A stretch of DNA of 64,000 nt from Persicimonas caeni (GCF_006517175.1 NZ_CP041186.1:1763001-1827000); one strand, 5' to 3'. Positions 1-11,370 are shown, counted from the stretch's first letter. Notes: generated from the sequence alone by a model not told the origin. Program-made: numbers and translations.

Positions 1-36
1 ATTCGCGTTTCTCGAGGAGCACGTAGGCCGCTGAGC

Positions 37-612
37 TCAGTTGCCCATCGTCCCCGACGGTGTGTTGATCTCGGGCTCGGGCGGCACGTCGACCTCTTCG
101 TCGGCGGGCGCCTCCCCGTCGGCCGGCGGCACCTCGATGGTGGTGGTGCCGATATCCTCACCCTGCTCGTCGCGATAGCGAATCTCGTAGGTTCCCGGCT
201 CGAGCTCGCCCTCCTCGGTCAGCGGAACCGCCGAGCGAAACTCCACAAACGAACTCTCGCGCTCGATGGCCGCCTCGGTCTCGGTGAACGCACGCTCGAC
301 GATGAGCTCGCCGTCGCGGCGCACCTCGACGGTCCAGGCGGTGGGGTTCGAAAAGGTCCCCGCGGGAGTGTTGACCACCGTGACGACGTACGGATTGCGA
401 AAGCGCGCCTCCTCGGGCAGCGTCGTCGGCCCGAACGGCTGCACGCAGGTGCGGATATTCATGTTGAAGGCCGACAGGTCCTGCTCGGAGCACTGGGGTG
501 GACCGCGTCGGGCATAGCGCTCGTCGTCGCCGGTGTCGGGAGAGGTCGCGCAGGCGGTCAGCCCGGCGGTGAGCAGGAGAGTCGAAATGGTGAAAAAGCG
601 GCGCATGCCCAT
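37..612 (-). CDS. Small lipoprotein of unknown function
   Basis: Predicted exported lipoprotein of 191 residues. The N-terminus has two arginines, a hydrophobic run and a lipobox ending LTAC with the lipidated cysteine at residue 21. The body after about residue 65 alternates short hydrophobic and charged stretches, as in a beta-sandwich, and the last 40 residues are rich in Glu, Pro and Asp. I chose the ATG at 612 because GAGG lies about seven bases upstream; an in-frame ATG at 642 would add ten non-signal-like residues before the signal peptide. No family is recognised. It reads towards the left edge, so operon partners may lie outside the window. Confidence 0.7.
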   Translation of the reverse strand: MGMRRFFTISTLLLTAGLTACATSPDTGDDERYARRGPPQCSEQDLSAFNMNIRTCVQPFGPTTLPEEARFRNPYVVTVVNTPAGTFSNPTAWTVEVRRDGELIVERAFTETEAAIERESSFVEFRSAVPLTEEGELEPGTYEIRYRDEQGEDIGTTTIEVPPADGEAPADEEVDVPPEPEINTPSGTMGN

Positions 613-670
613 AGGTACCTCGTGGGAAAAAATCAGGTGCACGAGTAACGTGTGAACCGCCCGGCCCGGT

Positions 671-1870
<1,200 letters not shown>

Positions 1871-2244
1871 AAGCTCACCTTATCGGACCAACGCCCAAAC
1901 CACCACGGCCCACGCAGTTGCCCCCTGCTTACGAAAACCGTATCCTTCCGGCAACACACGTTTCAACTCTATGAGATGCGTCCAGACCCCGCATCGTTAC
2001 ACTGCAGATTTGCCCCGATGTCATTCGTGTCCAAATTAGCGAAGCGCAGCCGTGGGGCCCGGATGTAGAAGTGACTGAATCGCGATTCAGTCGCTCCCTT
2101 TACACAACCGGGGGCCTTCGTGTATTTGTTCCTCTGTACGGGCTTTGACGCAGCGCGTCATTGTGCAGTCGGGCCCGGTTTGTGGATTGCTGATTCATTA
2201 CGACTCATCACGCTAATTGCCCAATTTGCAGGAGCTCGTGTCCA
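1871..2244. other. Intergenic control region between divergent genes
   Basis: 374 bases without a credible gene, between the leftward phosphoesterase and rightward aceB. It holds the perfect palindrome at 2073-2092 and a second inverted repeat (TGACGC-AGC-GCGTCA, 2146-2160). It must contain the promoters of both flanking genes, but I cannot assign -35/-10 boxes with confidence. Confidence 0.6.
2073..2092. promoter_or_regulatory. 20-bp perfect palindrome, candidate operator of the glyoxylate shunt
   Basis: GACTGAAT-CGCG-ATTCAGTC reads identically on both strands with no mismatch. It ends 152 bases before the aceB ATG. Size and symmetry fit a dimeric helix-turn-helix repressor; TGAAT/ATTCA half-sites are typical of TetR-family regulators, including some that sense acyl-CoA. 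The regulator itself is not in the window. That it is an operator is inference. Confidence 0.55.
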
Positions 2245-3858
2245 ATGAGTAATACCACCCTTGAACTTCCGGAGGGCGTCCAGGTCACCGCCGAGGTGAC
2301 CGACGCTCACGCCGAGATACTAACCCAAGAGGCGCTCGAGTTTGTCGCCACGCTCCAGCGCGAATTCAACTCGCGGCGGCTCGAGCTTCTCGAGAAGCGC
2401 GACGAGCGCGACGCTCGCATCCAACAGGGCGAGCAGCCTGACTTTTTGGAATCGACCCGCGAAATTCGCGAGGGCGACTGGAAAGTCGGCCCCATCCCCG
2501 AAGATCTGCAAAAACGCAACGTCGAGATCACCGGCCCGGTCGACCGTAAGATGGTCATCAATGCGCTCAACTCGGGCGCCGACGTCTTCATGGCCGACTT
2601 CGAGGACTCGAACTCGCCGACCTGGGACAACAACGTGCTGGGTCAGCGCAACCTGCGCGATGCGGTGCGCGGCGACATCGAGTACGACCACCCGACCAAA
2701 GACAAAGTCTACAAGCTCGAAGACAACCCAGCGACTCTGCTGGTGCGTCCGCGCGGCTGGCACCTGGTCGAAAAGCACGTGACCGTCGACGGCGAGCCGA
2801 TCAGCGCCTCGCTGTTCGACTTCGGCCTGTACTTCTTCCACAACGCTCAGGCGCTACTGGACAACGGCACCGGCCCGTACTTCTACCTGCCCAAGCTCGA
2901 GAGCCACCTCGAGGCGCGGCTGTGGAACGACGTGTTCTGCCACGCCCAGGACGCTGTGGGCATCGACCGCGGCACCATCAAGGCGACCGTTCTCATCGAG
3001 AATATCCTGGCCGCCTTCGAGATGGACGAGATCCTGTACGAGATCAAAGAGCACGCCGCCGGCCACAATGCCGGGCGTTGGGACTATATCTTCAGCGTCA
3101 TCAAGAAGTTTCGTAACGACGGCGACTTTCTGCTCCCCGACCGCGCGCAAGTCACCATGGGCGTGCCGTTCATGAAGGCGTATGCCGAGCTTCTGGTCAA
3201 GACGTGCCACAAGCGCGGCGCCCACGCCATCGGCGGCATGGCCTCGTTCATCCCCAGTCGCAAGGACGAAGAGGTCAACAAAAAGGCGTTCCGCAAAGTC
3301 AAAGAAGACAAGGAGCGCGAAGTCAGCCAGGGCTATGACGGCACCTGGGTGGCCCACCCCGACCTCGTCCCGGTCGCTCGCGCGCCCTTCGACAAAAAGC
3401 TCGAAGGCCGCCCGCACCAAAAAGACGTGATGCGCGAAGACGTGACCGCGTCGGCCGCCGACCTTCTGAACACCGACATCGAAGGTGGCCAGATCACCGA
3501 AGAGGGTCTGCGTCTGAACATCAACGTGGGCATCCAGTACATCGCCTCGTGGCTTGGCGGCCAGGGGGCGGCGGCCATCTACAACCTGATGGAGGATGCA
3601 GCGACCGCCGAAATCTCCCGCTCACAAGTTTGGCAGTGGATCCACCACCCCGACGCTCGATTGAGCGACGGACGGGAAGTCACCGCCGAGCTCTACAAGG
3701 AGATCGTCCCCGAAGAACTCGAGAAAATCGAGGAACTTTGGGGCGAGTATTACGACCCGGAGCGGTTCGAGCTTGCCCGCAAGCTCTTCGATCGCTTGAG
3801 CTTGGAAGACGAGTTTATCGACTTCCTGACGCTCATCGCCTACGACCACTTGGATTGA
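2245..3858 (+). CDS. aceB: Malate synthase A
   Basis: Condenses glyoxylate with acetyl-CoA to malate, the second step of the glyoxylate bypass, in the cytoplasm. The 537-residue length is normal for the AceB form (not the longer GlcB). Visible family motifs include the [11 protein letters not shown] substrate segment, [11 protein letters not shown], and [11 protein letters not shown], the malate synthase signature with His where Leu is usual. A GGAG element lies about ten bases before the ATG. It is followed after 135 bases by aceA on the same strand, so the two glyoxylate-specific enzymes are probably co-transcribed and jointly controlled from the palindrome-bearing region upstream. Confidence 0.95.
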   Translation: MSNTTLELPEGVQVTAEVTDAHAEILTQEALEFVATLQREFNSRRLELLEKRDERDARIQQGEQPDFLESTREIREGDWKVGPIPEDLQKRNVEITGPVDRKMVINALNSGADVFMADFEDSNSPTWDNNVLGQRNLRDAVRGDIEYDHPTKDKVYKLEDNPATLLVRPRGWHLVEKHVTVDGEPISASLFDFGLYFFHNAQALLDNGTGPYFYLPKLESHLEARLWNDVFCHAQDAVGIDRGTIKATVLIENILAAFEMDEILYEIKEHAAGHNAGRWDYIFSVIKKFRNDGDFLLPDRAQVTMGVPFMKAYAELLVKTCHKRGAHAIGGMASFIPSRKDEEVNKKAFRKVKEDKEREVSQGYDGTWVAHPDLVPVARAPFDKKLEGRPHQKDVMREDVTASAADLLNTDIEGGQITEEGLRLNINVGIQYIASWLGGQGAAAIYNLMEDAATAEISRSQVWQWIHHPDARLSDGREVTAELYKEIVPEELEKIEELWGEYYDPERFELARKLFDRLSLEDEFIDFLTLIAYDHLD

Positions 3859-3886
3859 GTCGAGGCGCACCGAGGCAGCAAATCGT

Positions 3887-3904
3887 GCGCGCCTTCGGGC
3901 GCGC
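3887..3904 (+). promoter_or_regulatory. GC hairpin with UUCG loop between aceB and aceA
   Basis: GCGCGCC-TTCG-GGCGCGC forms a seven-pair all-GC stem with the very stable UUCG tetraloop, about 90 bases before aceA. No T-run follows, so it is more likely an mRNA stabiliser or processing element that sets the aceB:aceA ratio than a terminator. Confidence 0.5.
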
Positions 3905-3993
3905 CGATAACACCGGCTTTTGTATGACCGGATGTTTGAAACTCATGTTCAGGCTCGCGTGTGGGAGCACGTGTGTCGACCAAGGAGAGACTG

Positions 3994-5280
3994 ATGACGA
4001 AGCATCAAGGAGCTTCCGCCCAGGAACTCGAAGAACAGTGGAGCAGCGACCCGCGTTGGGAGGGCATCAAACGCCCCTACGGCGGTGAGCAAGTAGTCAA
4101 GCTGCGTGGCTCGGTCCAAATCGAGCATACGCTGGCAAAAATCGGTGCCGAAAAATTGTGGCACCGCTTCAAGAATGAGGCCCCGGTGCGAGCGCTCAGC
4201 GCGCTGACCGGCAACCAGGCGGTTCAGGAGGTCCAGGCCGGCCTCAAAGCAGTCTACGTCAGCGGTTGGCAAACCGCCGGCGACGCCAACACCGCCGGTG
4301 AAATGTACCCCGACCAGAGCCTCTACCCGGTCGACAGCGTCCCCAAACTTGTCAGTCGCATCAACAAGGCCCTGCAGCGCTCCGACCAGATCGAGTCGCT
4401 CAACGGCGGTGGCGAAACCGATTGGTTTGCCCCCATCGTGGCCGACGCCGAAGCCGGCTTTGGCGGCAACCTCAACGCCTTCGAACTGATGAAGGCGATG
4501 ATCGCCTCAGGCGCCGCAGGTGTGCACTTCGAAGACCAGCTCGCCTCGGCCAAGAAATGTGGCCACATGGGCGGCAAGGTGCTCGTGCCGGCAAGTGAGT
4601 TCCGCAACAAGCTCGTCGCGGCTCGCCTCGCCTCCGACGTGTGTGGTGTTCCCACGCTTCTGGTCGCCCGCACCGACGCCGACTCGGCTGACCTGCTGAC
4701 CAACAACGTCGACCCGCTCGACGAGAAGTTCATCACCGGCGACCGCACCTCCGAGGGCTTCTATCGGGTGGACGGCGGCCTCGAGTACGCCATCGAGCGT
4801 GCGCTGGCCTACGCCCCTTACGCCGACCTGCTGTGGTGCGAGACCAAGACGCCGGATGTCGGCGAGGCGCGTGAGTTCGCCCAGGCGATCCACGAGAAGT
4901 ATCCCAACAAGATGCTCGCCTACAACTGCTCGCCGTCGTTCAACTGGAAGCGTCACTTGGATGACAAAACCATCCGCACCTTCCAGGACCAGCTCGGCGA
5001 CTTGGGCTACGTGCTCCAGTTCGTCACCCTGTCGGGCTTCCACGCCCTGAACACGGCAATGTTCGAGCTGGCGCTCGACTACAAAGAGCGCGGCATGGCC
5101 GCTTACTCGCAGCTCCAGCAGAAGGAGTTCGAGCTCGAAAAATCCGACAAGTACCGCGCCATCAAGCACCAGAGCTTCGTGGGCGCCGGCTACTTCGACG
5201 AAGTTCAGATGACGGTGACCGGCGGCGAAAGCGAGACGGTGGCCCTCAAAGGTTCGACTGAGGAGGAGCAGTTCGATTGA
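3994..5280 (+). CDS. aceA: Isocitrate lyase
   Basis: Splits isocitrate into succinate and glyoxylate, the entry step of the glyoxylate bypass. The 428-residue product matches the normal length of about 430. The catalytic KKCGH signature is at residues 187-191 (active-site C189), and the metal/substrate segment with DAEAGFGG starts at 151. The start is the ATG at 3994, which has AAGGAGAG just upstream; an in-frame GTG at 3961 has no such site. With aceB it allows net growth on acetate or fatty acids. A strong intrinsic terminator follows the stop codon. Confidence 0.96.
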   Translation: MTKHQGASAQELEEQWSSDPRWEGIKRPYGGEQVVKLRGSVQIEHTLAKIGAEKLWHRFKNEAPVRALSALTGNQAVQEVQAGLKAVYVSGWQTAGDANTAGEMYPDQSLYPVDSVPKLVSRINKALQRSDQIESLNGGGETDWFAPIVADAEAGFGGNLNAFELMKAMIASGAAGVHFEDQLASAKKCGHMGGKVLVPASEFRNKLVAARLASDVCGVPTLLVARTDADSADLLTNNVDPLDEKFITGDRTSEGFYRVDGGLEYAIERALAYAPYADLLWCETKTPDVGEAREFAQAIHEKYPNKMLAYNCSPSFNWKRHLDDKTIRTFQDQLGDLGYVLQFVTLSGFHALNTAMFELALDYKERGMAAYSQLQQKEFELEKSDKYRAIKHQSFVGAGYFDEVQMTVTGGESETVALKGSTEEEQFD

Positions 5281-5587
5281 ACTGACATGGCTCAGTGACG
5301 CGCGGGCGCCAGGGAAGGCGCTCGCGCACCTTGACGAAAAGCCCCGCCGGTTCACGCCGGCGGGGCTTTTCGCGTTTTGTGACGCCGGACAGCAGGGTGT
5401 CGTAGCGAGCCTCTCGAGCCTCGAAACCCCGCGCAAAACCTTCGCCAAACCGCGCGATTCTCGCAAATCTTGCGCGCCGAAAACGGTGCAATCACGGCGT
5501 GCACCACCGCTCGGAGGGGTGCGCGACTGGTATCAGTTGTGCATGCAAAGACCAGCGAGTCACGACGTCCGACTCCAGGAGATTCTC
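5281..5587. other. Intergenic stretch after aceA
   Basis: 307 bases containing the aceA terminator; nothing else recognisable apart from an AGGAG ribosome-binding site just before the next ATG at 5588. Confidence 0.5.
5335..5372 (+). terminator. Intrinsic terminator after aceA
   Basis: A 16-pair perfect stem (GAAAAGCCCCGCCGG paired with its complement) encloses the six-base loop TTCACG. Because both flanks carry A/T runs (GAAAAG on the left, CTTTTC on the right), it may act in both directions. It closes the aceB-aceA unit 55 bases after the stop. Confidence 0.85.
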
Positions 5588-6061
5588 ATGAGCGCCACAT
5601 CTTCGACTCGACACGTCCACTTCGACGGTCACTCCCAAAGCGCGACCGAGGCACCGCCCTGGTCGCTCTACACACTGATGACCCTCGTCGCCTTCCAAGC
5701 GATCAGCGGCATCGCCGGCGGCCTGGGGCTGATGCTCAACCCGACAGGCGCCCCGCTGGGCATCCCGCAGGCGTGGTTGGCCGGCTCTCCCTTTGCCGAC
5801 TACATGGTTCCCGGCGTCATCCTGTTTGCTGTGCTGGGCGTCTTTCCGACCGTCGTCGCCGTCGCTCTCTACTACCGGGTCAAATGGGCGTTTCTGGCGA
5901 CATTGGCGGTGGGCCTCGGCCTCACGATCTGGATTGGCGTCGAGATCGCCATCATCGGCTATCACGTCGAGCCTCCGCTGCAGGCCATCTACGGCATGCT
6001 CGGCATCCTGATCACCGCGCTGGCGCTCAACCCCAAGATTCGCGAGCATTTGGTTCGCTGA
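5588..6061 (+). CDS. Small integral membrane protein of unknown function
   Basis: 157 residues with about four hydrophobic segments: one around residues 25-50, one around 70-95 (preceding the YYRVKW charged turn), one around 100-125, and a last around 130-150. The N-terminal 20 residues are polar with several histidines. I chose the ATG at 5588 because AGGAG lies seven bases upstream; an in-frame ATG at 5486 has none. No family recognised. It stands 40 bases upstream of the dehydrogenase gene in the same direction, so co-transcription is possible. Confidence 0.65.
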   Translation: MSATSSTRHVHFDGHSQSATEAPPWSLYTLMTLVAFQAISGIAGGLGLMLNPTGAPLGIPQAWLAGSPFADYMVPGVILFAVLGVFPTVVAVALYYRVKWAFLATLAVGLGLTIWIGVEIAIIGYHVEPPLQAIYGMLGILITALALNPKIREHLVR

Positions 6062-6100
6062 CCGGTTGACGCCAACGGCGCTTTTGGGTTTGTTGGGCCC

Positions 6101-7075
6101 ATGAAGAAACGACCCAACATCGTTGTACTCGACGGCTACACCCTCAACCCCGGCGACGTCCCCTGGTCGCCGGTCGAAGCACTCGCCGACCTCACCGTCT
6201 ACGACCGCACCCCCGACGACCAAGTCCTCGAGCGTGCGCGCCACGCCGATATCCTGCTGACCAACAAGACGCCGGTCTCCGGCGAACTCATCGACCAGCT
6301 CGACCGGCTCGCGTTCATCTCGGTGCTCGCCACCGGCTACGACGTCGTCGACGTCGAGGCCGCCAAGGAGCGCGGCATCCCGGTGTCGAACGTCCCCGAG
6401 TACGGCACCGACTCGGTCGCCCAACACACGTTTGCGCTGATTTTGGAGCTCACGAATCACGTCGCGCTGCACCACGCAGCGGTGCGCAAGGGCGCTTGGC
6501 AAGAGAGCGGCGACTTTTGCTTCTGGCGAAAGCCGGTCGTCGAACTCGCCGGCAAGACGCTCGGCATCGTCGGCCTGGGCAAGATCGGCCGGCGCGTCGC
6601 CCAAATGGGCCACGCGTTCGGCATGCGGGTGGTCGGCTCCTCTCGAAGCCAGAAAGACGCCCTGCCCTACGACGATTTCTCCTGGCTCGATACCAACGAG
6701 CTCTTCGCCACGAGCGACGTCGTCAGCCTGCACTGCCCGCTCACTGACAAGACCGAGCGTATGGTCGACGCAGACCTGCTCGCCTCGATGAAAGAGAGCG
6801 CCTTTTTGGTCAACACCGCCCGCGGCGCCCTCGTCGACCAAGAAGCGCTCGCCGACGCCCTTCGCACAGGCGAACTCGCCGGCGCAGCCGTCGACGTCGT
6901 CGACCGAGAGCCCATCGTCGACGCCAACCCTCTGCTCGACGCGCCCAACTGCATCATCACGCCTCATATGGCGTGGGCGAGCGTCGAGGCGCGCCGCCGG
7001 CTGATGCGCATGACCGCCGACAACGTCGAGGCGTTCCTGGCCGGTGAGCCGCGAAACGTGGTGAACGCTCAGTAG
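6101..7075 (+). CDS. D-2-hydroxyacid dehydrogenase (glycerate/hydroxypyruvate reductase-like)
   Basis: NAD(P)-dependent dehydrogenase of the D-isomer 2-hydroxyacid family, 324 residues. The nucleotide-binding GLGKIG is at 158-163 and the catalytic triad is complete: R241 in NTARG, E270 in DREP and H289 in TPHMAW. The family reduces glyoxylate, hydroxypyruvate or other 2-ketoacids. Proximity to the glyoxylate shunt makes glyoxylate/hydroxypyruvate reductase attractive, but the substrate cannot be read from the sequence. No clear Shine-Dalgarno precedes the ATG. Confidence 0.88.
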   Translation: MKKRPNIVVLDGYTLNPGDVPWSPVEALADLTVYDRTPDDQVLERARHADILLTNKTPVSGELIDQLDRLAFISVLATGYDVVDVEAAKERGIPVSNVPEYGTDSVAQHTFALILELTNHVALHHAAVRKGAWQESGDFCFWRKPVVELAGKTLGIVGLGKIGRRVAQMGHAFGMRVVGSSRSQKDALPYDDFSWLDTNELFATSDVVSLHCPLTDKTERMVDADLLASMKESAFLVNTARGALVDQEALADALRTGELAGAAVDVVDREPIVDANPLLDAPNCIITPHMAWASVEARRRLMRMTADNVEAFLAGEPRNVVNAQ

Positions 7076-7185
7076 ATTACAATTTGCTCGCCCCGCCAAG
7101 TAAGGCATCACTTTTTGAATCGGCCCTTCCCCCTTGTTACACTGCCCCCGATTTCTGAAATTCACTGACTTTTCCGGGGAAACCG

Positions 7186-9006
7186 ATGCCGCTGAATATT
7201 CGAAACCGCCTGGCGATTTGCGCCATGACCGCCTGCGCGTTCGCAGGCATCACAGCCGCCGCACCGCAGACCGCCGAAGCCTGTGGCGGCTTCTTCTGCA
7301 ACTCGCAGCAGCCGGTCAACCAGCAGGCCGAGCGGATCATCTTCTCGCAGAACACCGACGGCACCGTCAGCGCCGTGGTCCAGATCATGTATCAGGGCCC
7401 GGCCAGCGAATTTGCCTGGCTGCTGCCGGTTAGCGGCTCGCCCGAGGTGAGCGTGTCGTCGAACGCCGCCTTCCAGCGGCTGCAAAACGCCACCGCGCCG
7501 ACCTACCGGCTCAATACGACCATCGAGGGTGACTGCGCTCAGCCCGATTGGGACAACGCCGGCGGCGGCGTCGACGCCGGAACGAGCGCTGATGCCGGCG
7601 CCGGCGGCGGTGGCGGCGGCGTGACCGTGGTCAACCAGGGCGCCGTCGGCCCCTACAACTACACCACGATTTCGGTCGACTCGGGGACGTCCGACCCAGC
7701 CCAGGCGGCCATCGATTGGCTCACGCAGAACAACTACGACGTGACCAATATCGGCGCCGACCTCATTCGGCCGTACCTCGAAGACGGCATGAATATCATC
7801 GCCTTCAAGCTGACCAAGTCGAAGGACGCCGGCGATATTCGCCCGGTTAAGCTCACCTACCCGGCCGAGCTGCCGATGATCCCCATCAAGCTGACCGCCG
7901 TGGCCGCCAACGACGACATGGGCGTGCTGGTGTGGGTCCTGGGCGAGTCGCGCGCCATCGCCAGCAACTACCGCTCGCTGGTGCTCAACGACGCGCTCAT
8001 CAACTGGTTCAACCCCACCTCGAACTACGACGACGTGGTCACCCAGGCCGCCAACGAGGCCAACGGCCAGGGCTTCGTGACCGAGTATGCCGACGGGGCG
8101 ACCAACGTCGACGGCGTCATCTTCTCCGACGGGGAGTTCGTCAACTGGAGCAACATCAACGACCCGAGCCAGTGGCAGGACGACCACGGCGAGCTCATCA
8201 TGGAGGTGCTGCGCAGCTACGGCACCTTCGACGGCTTCAACCTCGTCGTCGACGAGACCGTGCCGCTGCCGTCTGGCTCGACGACCCAAGACTTTCTGAA
8301 CTGCCCGAGCTGCGTCTTTAACGGAAGCTCCGGCGGCTCGGACGCGGGCTTCGGCACGCTGCCCGCCCAGATCGACGGCTTCAGCCCCGACGCCTTCTTG
8401 AGCGCGGTCGAAGAGCACGTCATCACCCCGATGCAGGAGACCGAGGCGCTCGTCGACTCGCGCCCCTACATCACCCGCATGTACACCACCATGTCGGCCG
8501 GCGACATGACCCTCGACCCGGTCTTCGACTTCAACGACACCCTCGGCAATGTGAGCAACCAGCACGTCGCCGACCGCACGATTTACTGCTCCCAGGCGGT
8601 CACCGTCCGCGAAGCTCCCTGGAAAGCCGTGCTCCCCAGCGGCGAAGAGGTCCACGGCCAAGGGGCGAGTTGGCCGCTGAGCGCCGACGACGGCCTGCCG
8701 GCCAACCGCCAGGTGCGCCAAGAGCACAACACCGGCAGCGGCGACACCATCGAGGACAACACCGACTCGATCGCGACCACCATCGCCGAGCACAACGCCA
8801 CGGTCTCGCTCGACCCGGGCGAGGTGGACAATGGCGGCGATGCGGCAGGAGGTGATGTCGGCGCCGCTAGCGATGCCGGCGCGGGCGCGGGCGGCGACAG
8901 CGATAGCGGCTGCTCTGCGACGGGCACGGGCGTGCCTGTCGGGGGTGCGTTGGCTGTGGCGCTGTTGCTGGGAGTGGCGAGGTTGCGAAGGAGAGAGGTT
9001 GGGTAA
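7186..9006 (+). CDS. DUF2330 exported protein with MYXO-CTERM-like tail
   Basis: 606 residues. A signal peptide (residues 1 to about 31) ends just before CGGFFCN, the characteristic start of DUF2330 proteins. The DUF2330 body follows ([21 protein letters not shown]). A Gly/Ala/Asp-rich insert occurs around 125-150 and another near 545-575. The C-terminus is a Cys-containing short segment, one membrane helix and an arginine cluster (RLRRREVG), the layout of MYXO-CTERM sorting tails, which suggests the mature protein is displayed at the cell surface. Function is unknown. GGGGA precedes the ATG. The low-complexity inserts are more repetitive than neighbouring genes. Confidence 0.8.
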   Translation: MPLNIRNRLAICAMTACAFAGITAAAPQTAEACGGFFCNSQQPVNQQAERIIFSQNTDGTVSAVVQIMYQGPASEFAWLLPVSGSPEVSVSSNAAFQRLQNATAPTYRLNTTIEGDCAQPDWDNAGGGVDAGTSADAGAGGGGGGVTVVNQGAVGPYNYTTISVDSGTSDPAQAAIDWLTQNNYDVTNIGADLIRPYLEDGMNIIAFKLTKSKDAGDIRPVKLTYPAELPMIPIKLTAVAANDDMGVLVWVLGESRAIASNYRSLVLNDALINWFNPTSNYDDVVTQAANEANGQGFVTEYADGATNVDGVIFSDGEFVNWSNINDPSQWQDDHGELIMEVLRSYGTFDGFNLVVDETVPLPSGSTTQDFLNCPSCVFNGSSGGSDAGFGTLPAQIDGFSPDAFLSAVEEHVITPMQETEALVDSRPYITRMYTTMSAGDMTLDPVFDFNDTLGNVSNQHVADRTIYCSQAVTVREAPWKAVLPSGEEVHGQGASWPLSADDGLPANRQVRQEHNTGSGDTIEDNTDSIATTIAEHNATVSLDPGEVDNGGDAAGGDVGAASDAGAGAGGDSDSGCSATGTGVPVGGALAVALLLGVARLRRREVG

Positions 9007-9028
9007 AGTAATCCCCTGCTTTTTGAGC

Positions 9029-9202
9029 GGGCCCCACCGCCTCGCAAACTGCGCGAGGCACCTCCCCTTGCGCTGGAAAGCGCGCTGGGGAGGGGGATTG
9101 CAGGCAGCGGCCCGGGTTCAGAGGAGCAATCCCCCTCCCCGGGCCGTTGTTCAGGCCGCGGGGAGGTGTCGGCGAAGCGTAGCTGAGCCGACGGAGGGGC
9201 CC
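9029..9202. repeat. Nested inverted-repeat element (MITE/REP-like)
   Basis: About 174 bases of stacked inverted repeats between two convergent genes. The outer ends GGGCCCCACCG (9029-9039) and CGGAGGGGCCC (9192-9202) pair at 10 of 11 positions. Inside them GCACCTCCCC pairs with GGGGAGGTGT, and further in GGGGAGGGGGATTG pairs with CAATCCCCCTCCCC. The whole can fold as a long branched hairpin. It contains no plausible protein. It may serve as a bidirectional terminator for the two converging genes. Confidence 0.6.
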
Positions 9203-9233
9203 TGCCAACAAGCAAGGGATCCCAACCCCAATC

Positions 9234-10244
9234 TCAAATCCTCACCACCACCTTCCCAAAGTGCTTGCCCGCCTTCATATACTCCAACGCCTCCCTCGCC
9301 TCGCCGAACTCGAAGACCCGGTCGACCACCGGGCGCATCTCGTTGACCTCGATGGCGCGCACCATATTCTCGAGCATCTCGCGGCTGCCCACGAAGATGC
9401 CCTGCACGCGAATATTGTGCATCAGGATCGGGATGACGTTTAGCTTCTGGGCCACCCCGCTCAACACCCCGATGACGCTGACCTGCCCGCCGTAGCGCAC
9501 CGCCGTGAGCGATTGCTGCAGGGTGCCCGCCCCGCCCACCTCGATGATGTGGTCGGCGCCGCGGCCGCCGGTCAGCTTGCGCACGACTTTGCCCCACTTC
9601 TCTTCGTCGCGATAATTGATGCCGTGCGAGGCGCCCATCTGGGCGACGCGCTCGAGCTTCTCGTTGGAGCTCGAGGTCATGATCACCTCGGCCCCCAGAA
9701 GCTGGGCGAATTGCAGCCCGAACATCGACACGCCGCCGGTGCCCTGGCAGACGACCACGTCGCCCGCTTTGACGTCGCCGTGCTCGGCGAGCGCGTTCCA
9801 GGCAGTCAACGCCGCGCACGGCAGCGTGGCCGCCTCCTCGAAGCTCAGGTGCTCGGGGATGGGCACCACGCCCTTTTGGTCGACGAGCACGTACTCGGCG
9901 ATGGCCCCGTCGAGCGGGCCGCCCAGCGTGCTCTTGAACCTGGCGCGGCTCGGCTCCCCGGCGATCCAGTCCTGGGCGAAGATCGGCATGACCCGGTCGC
10001 CCACCTCGACGCGCTCGACGCCCTCGCCGACCTCAGCCACCTCGCCGGCGCCGTCGGAGAACGGGATCAGCGGCAGGGGTTGGCGGGGATTGTATTGCCC
10101 CTCGATCATCAAGATGTCGCGGAAATTCGGCGAGGCGGCCTTCATGCGCACGAGCACCTGGCCGGGGCCCGGGGTCGGGTCGGGACGCTCGACTTGCTTG
10201 AAGTTATCGAGTCCGAAGTCGTCTTGGATTTGGTAGGCTTTCAT
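9234..10244 (-). CDS. Zinc-independent MDR-family NAD(P)H oxidoreductase
   Basis: 336-residue medium-chain dehydrogenase/reductase. The GroES-like N-domain covers about residues 1-150, followed by a Rossmann domain with GTGGVS at 168-173. The position of the catalytic zinc cysteine is occupied by the segment ASPNFRD, so this is the quinone-oxidoreductase/enoyl-reductase branch rather than a classical alcohol dehydrogenase. Substrate unknown. The upstream side is odd: instead of a ribosome-binding site the ATG is preceded by CCCTAAA-like repeats (see the repeat entry). Convergent with the DUF2330 gene. Confidence 0.85.
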   Translation of the reverse strand: MKAYQIQDDFGLDNFKQVERPDPTPGPGQVLVRMKAASPNFRDILMIEGQYNPRQPLPLIPFSDGAGEVAEVGEGVERVEVGDRVMPIFAQDWIAGEPSRARFKSTLGGPLDGAIAEYVLVDQKGVVPIPEHLSFEEAATLPCAALTAWNALAEHGDVKAGDVVVCQGTGGVSMFGLQFAQLLGAEVIMTSSSNEKLERVAQMGASHGINYRDEEKWGKVVRKLTGGRGADHIIEVGGAGTLQQSLTAVRYGGQVSVIGVLSGVAQKLNVIPILMHNIRVQGIFVGSREMLENMVRAIEVNEMRPVVDRVFEFGEAREALEYMKAGKHFGKVVVRI

Positions 10245-10283
10245 TGGGCTAGGGGTTTAGGGCTAGGGGTTTGGGGGTTTGGT
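10245..10283 (-). repeat. Degenerate CCCTAAA/CCCTAGC heptamer run before a start codon
   Basis: Read towards the oxidoreductase ATG on the minus strand, the 39 bases are units of CCCCAAA, CCCCTAG, CCCTAAA and CCCCTAG ending in GCCCAATG. The same composition occurs before atpG (30138-30190). No Shine-Dalgarno is present. Confidence 0.6.
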
Positions 10284-10350
10284 CTTGAGGCTCGTGTGTT
10301 GGAAGTGGTAGCCAACTACACGCTCATTCGCAACAACAAGGAGAAACCAC

Positions 10351-11361
10351 GTGTCTAATTCTAGCCACTCGCCTCGCCTACTGATTCTGGGCGGCACCCG
10401 CTTTCTCGGCCCGCATATGGTCGACGAGGCCAAGCGTCGCGGCTGGCGCGTCACGCTGTTCAACCGCGGCAAGAGCAACCCCGACCTGTTCGACAACGTC
10501 GAGCAGCTGCGCGGCGACCGCGCCGAGGGCGACCTGGCCGCGCTCGAAGGCCGCGAGTTCGACGCGGTCATCGACACCTCGGCGTATTACCCGCGGGCGG
10601 TGCGCGAGGTCCTCGAGGTGCTCGACGGCCACGTCGACCACTACGCGTTCATCTCGACGATCTCGGTGTACGCCGACTTCAGCAGCCTGGGCCTCGACGA
10701 GGAGAGCGAGCTTGCCACCCTCGACGACCCGACGACCGAAGAGGTCACCGCCGAGACCTACGGCGGGCTCAAAGTCCTGTGCGAAGAGGCCGCCCGCGAG
10801 CACTTCTCGGGCCGGCTCACGATCATCCGCCCGGGCATCGTCGCCGGCCCGCGCGACCACACCGACCGGTTCACCTACTGGCCGGTGCGCACCGCGCGCG
10901 GCGGCAAGATGGCCGTGCCCGGCTCGCCCAAAGACCCGGTCCAATATATCGACGTGCGCGACCTGGCCCGCTGGACGGTCGACACGCTGGCCGCCGAGAC
11001 CACCGGCACCTTCAACGCCGTCGTCCCCGACGGCATGGTCACCATGGACGACCTCATCGACACCTGCCGCGAAATCGTCGACGATCCCGCCGAGCCCGTT
11101 TGGGTATCAGAGGACGTGATCGCCGCCCAGGACGACCCCGCGAGCTTCCCCATGTGGGCGCCCCCGAGCGGCGACCACCGAGGCATCTTCACGATCAGCT
11201 CCGAGCGGGCCATCAAGGCCGGCATGGCCCTGCGCTCGGTCGAAGAGACCGTCGAGGGAACCCTCGAGTGGTTCGAGTCGCTCCCCGACGAGCGCCGCCA
11301 AAACCTCGAAGCGGGCCCCACGCCCGCCCAAGAACAAGCGCTGCTCGACGCGCTCTCCTAA
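10351..11361 (+). CDS. NAD-dependent epimerase/dehydratase (extended SDR)
   Basis: 336 residues, nucleotide-sugar epimerase-like short-chain dehydrogenase. The NAD-binding GGTRFLG is at residues 14-20 and the catalytic Tyr-Lys pair is Y137 and K141 (YGGLK). The GTG start at 10351 has AAGGAG seven to eight bases upstream. The last 40 residues are helical and Glu-rich. It belongs to the isoflavone-reductase-like/RNA-binding-type epimerase branch rather than the UDP-glucose epimerases, but the substrate is not evident. Divergent from the oxidoreductase gene with about 105 bases between the starts. Confidence 0.82.
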   Translation: MSNSSHSPRLLILGGTRFLGPHMVDEAKRRGWRVTLFNRGKSNPDLFDNVEQLRGDRAEGDLAALEGREFDAVIDTSAYYPRAVREVLEVLDGHVDHYAFISTISVYADFSSLGLDEESELATLDDPTTEEVTAETYGGLKVLCEEAAREHFSGRLTIIRPGIVAGPRDHTDRFTYWPVRTARGGKMAVPGSPKDPVQYIDVRDLARWTVDTLAAETTGTFNAVVPDGMVTMDDLIDTCREIVDDPAEPVWVSEDVIAAQDDPASFPMWAPPSGDHRGIFTISSERAIKAGMALRSVEETVEGTLEWFESLPDERRQNLEAGPTPAQEQALLDALS

Positions 11362-11370
11362 GACAGATCT

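Noticed and set aside
5492-7165. 557-codon minus-strand frame opposite two genes
   Set aside because: Covers the membrane protein and dehydrogenase in antisense and shows no recognisable domain.
7162-8793. Long open frame (543 codons) on the minus strand opposite the DUF2330 gene
   Set aside because: It mirrors the codon pattern of the real gene in a GC-rich genome, has Arg/Val/Gly/Asp-rich low-information sequence, and no domain or ribosome site.
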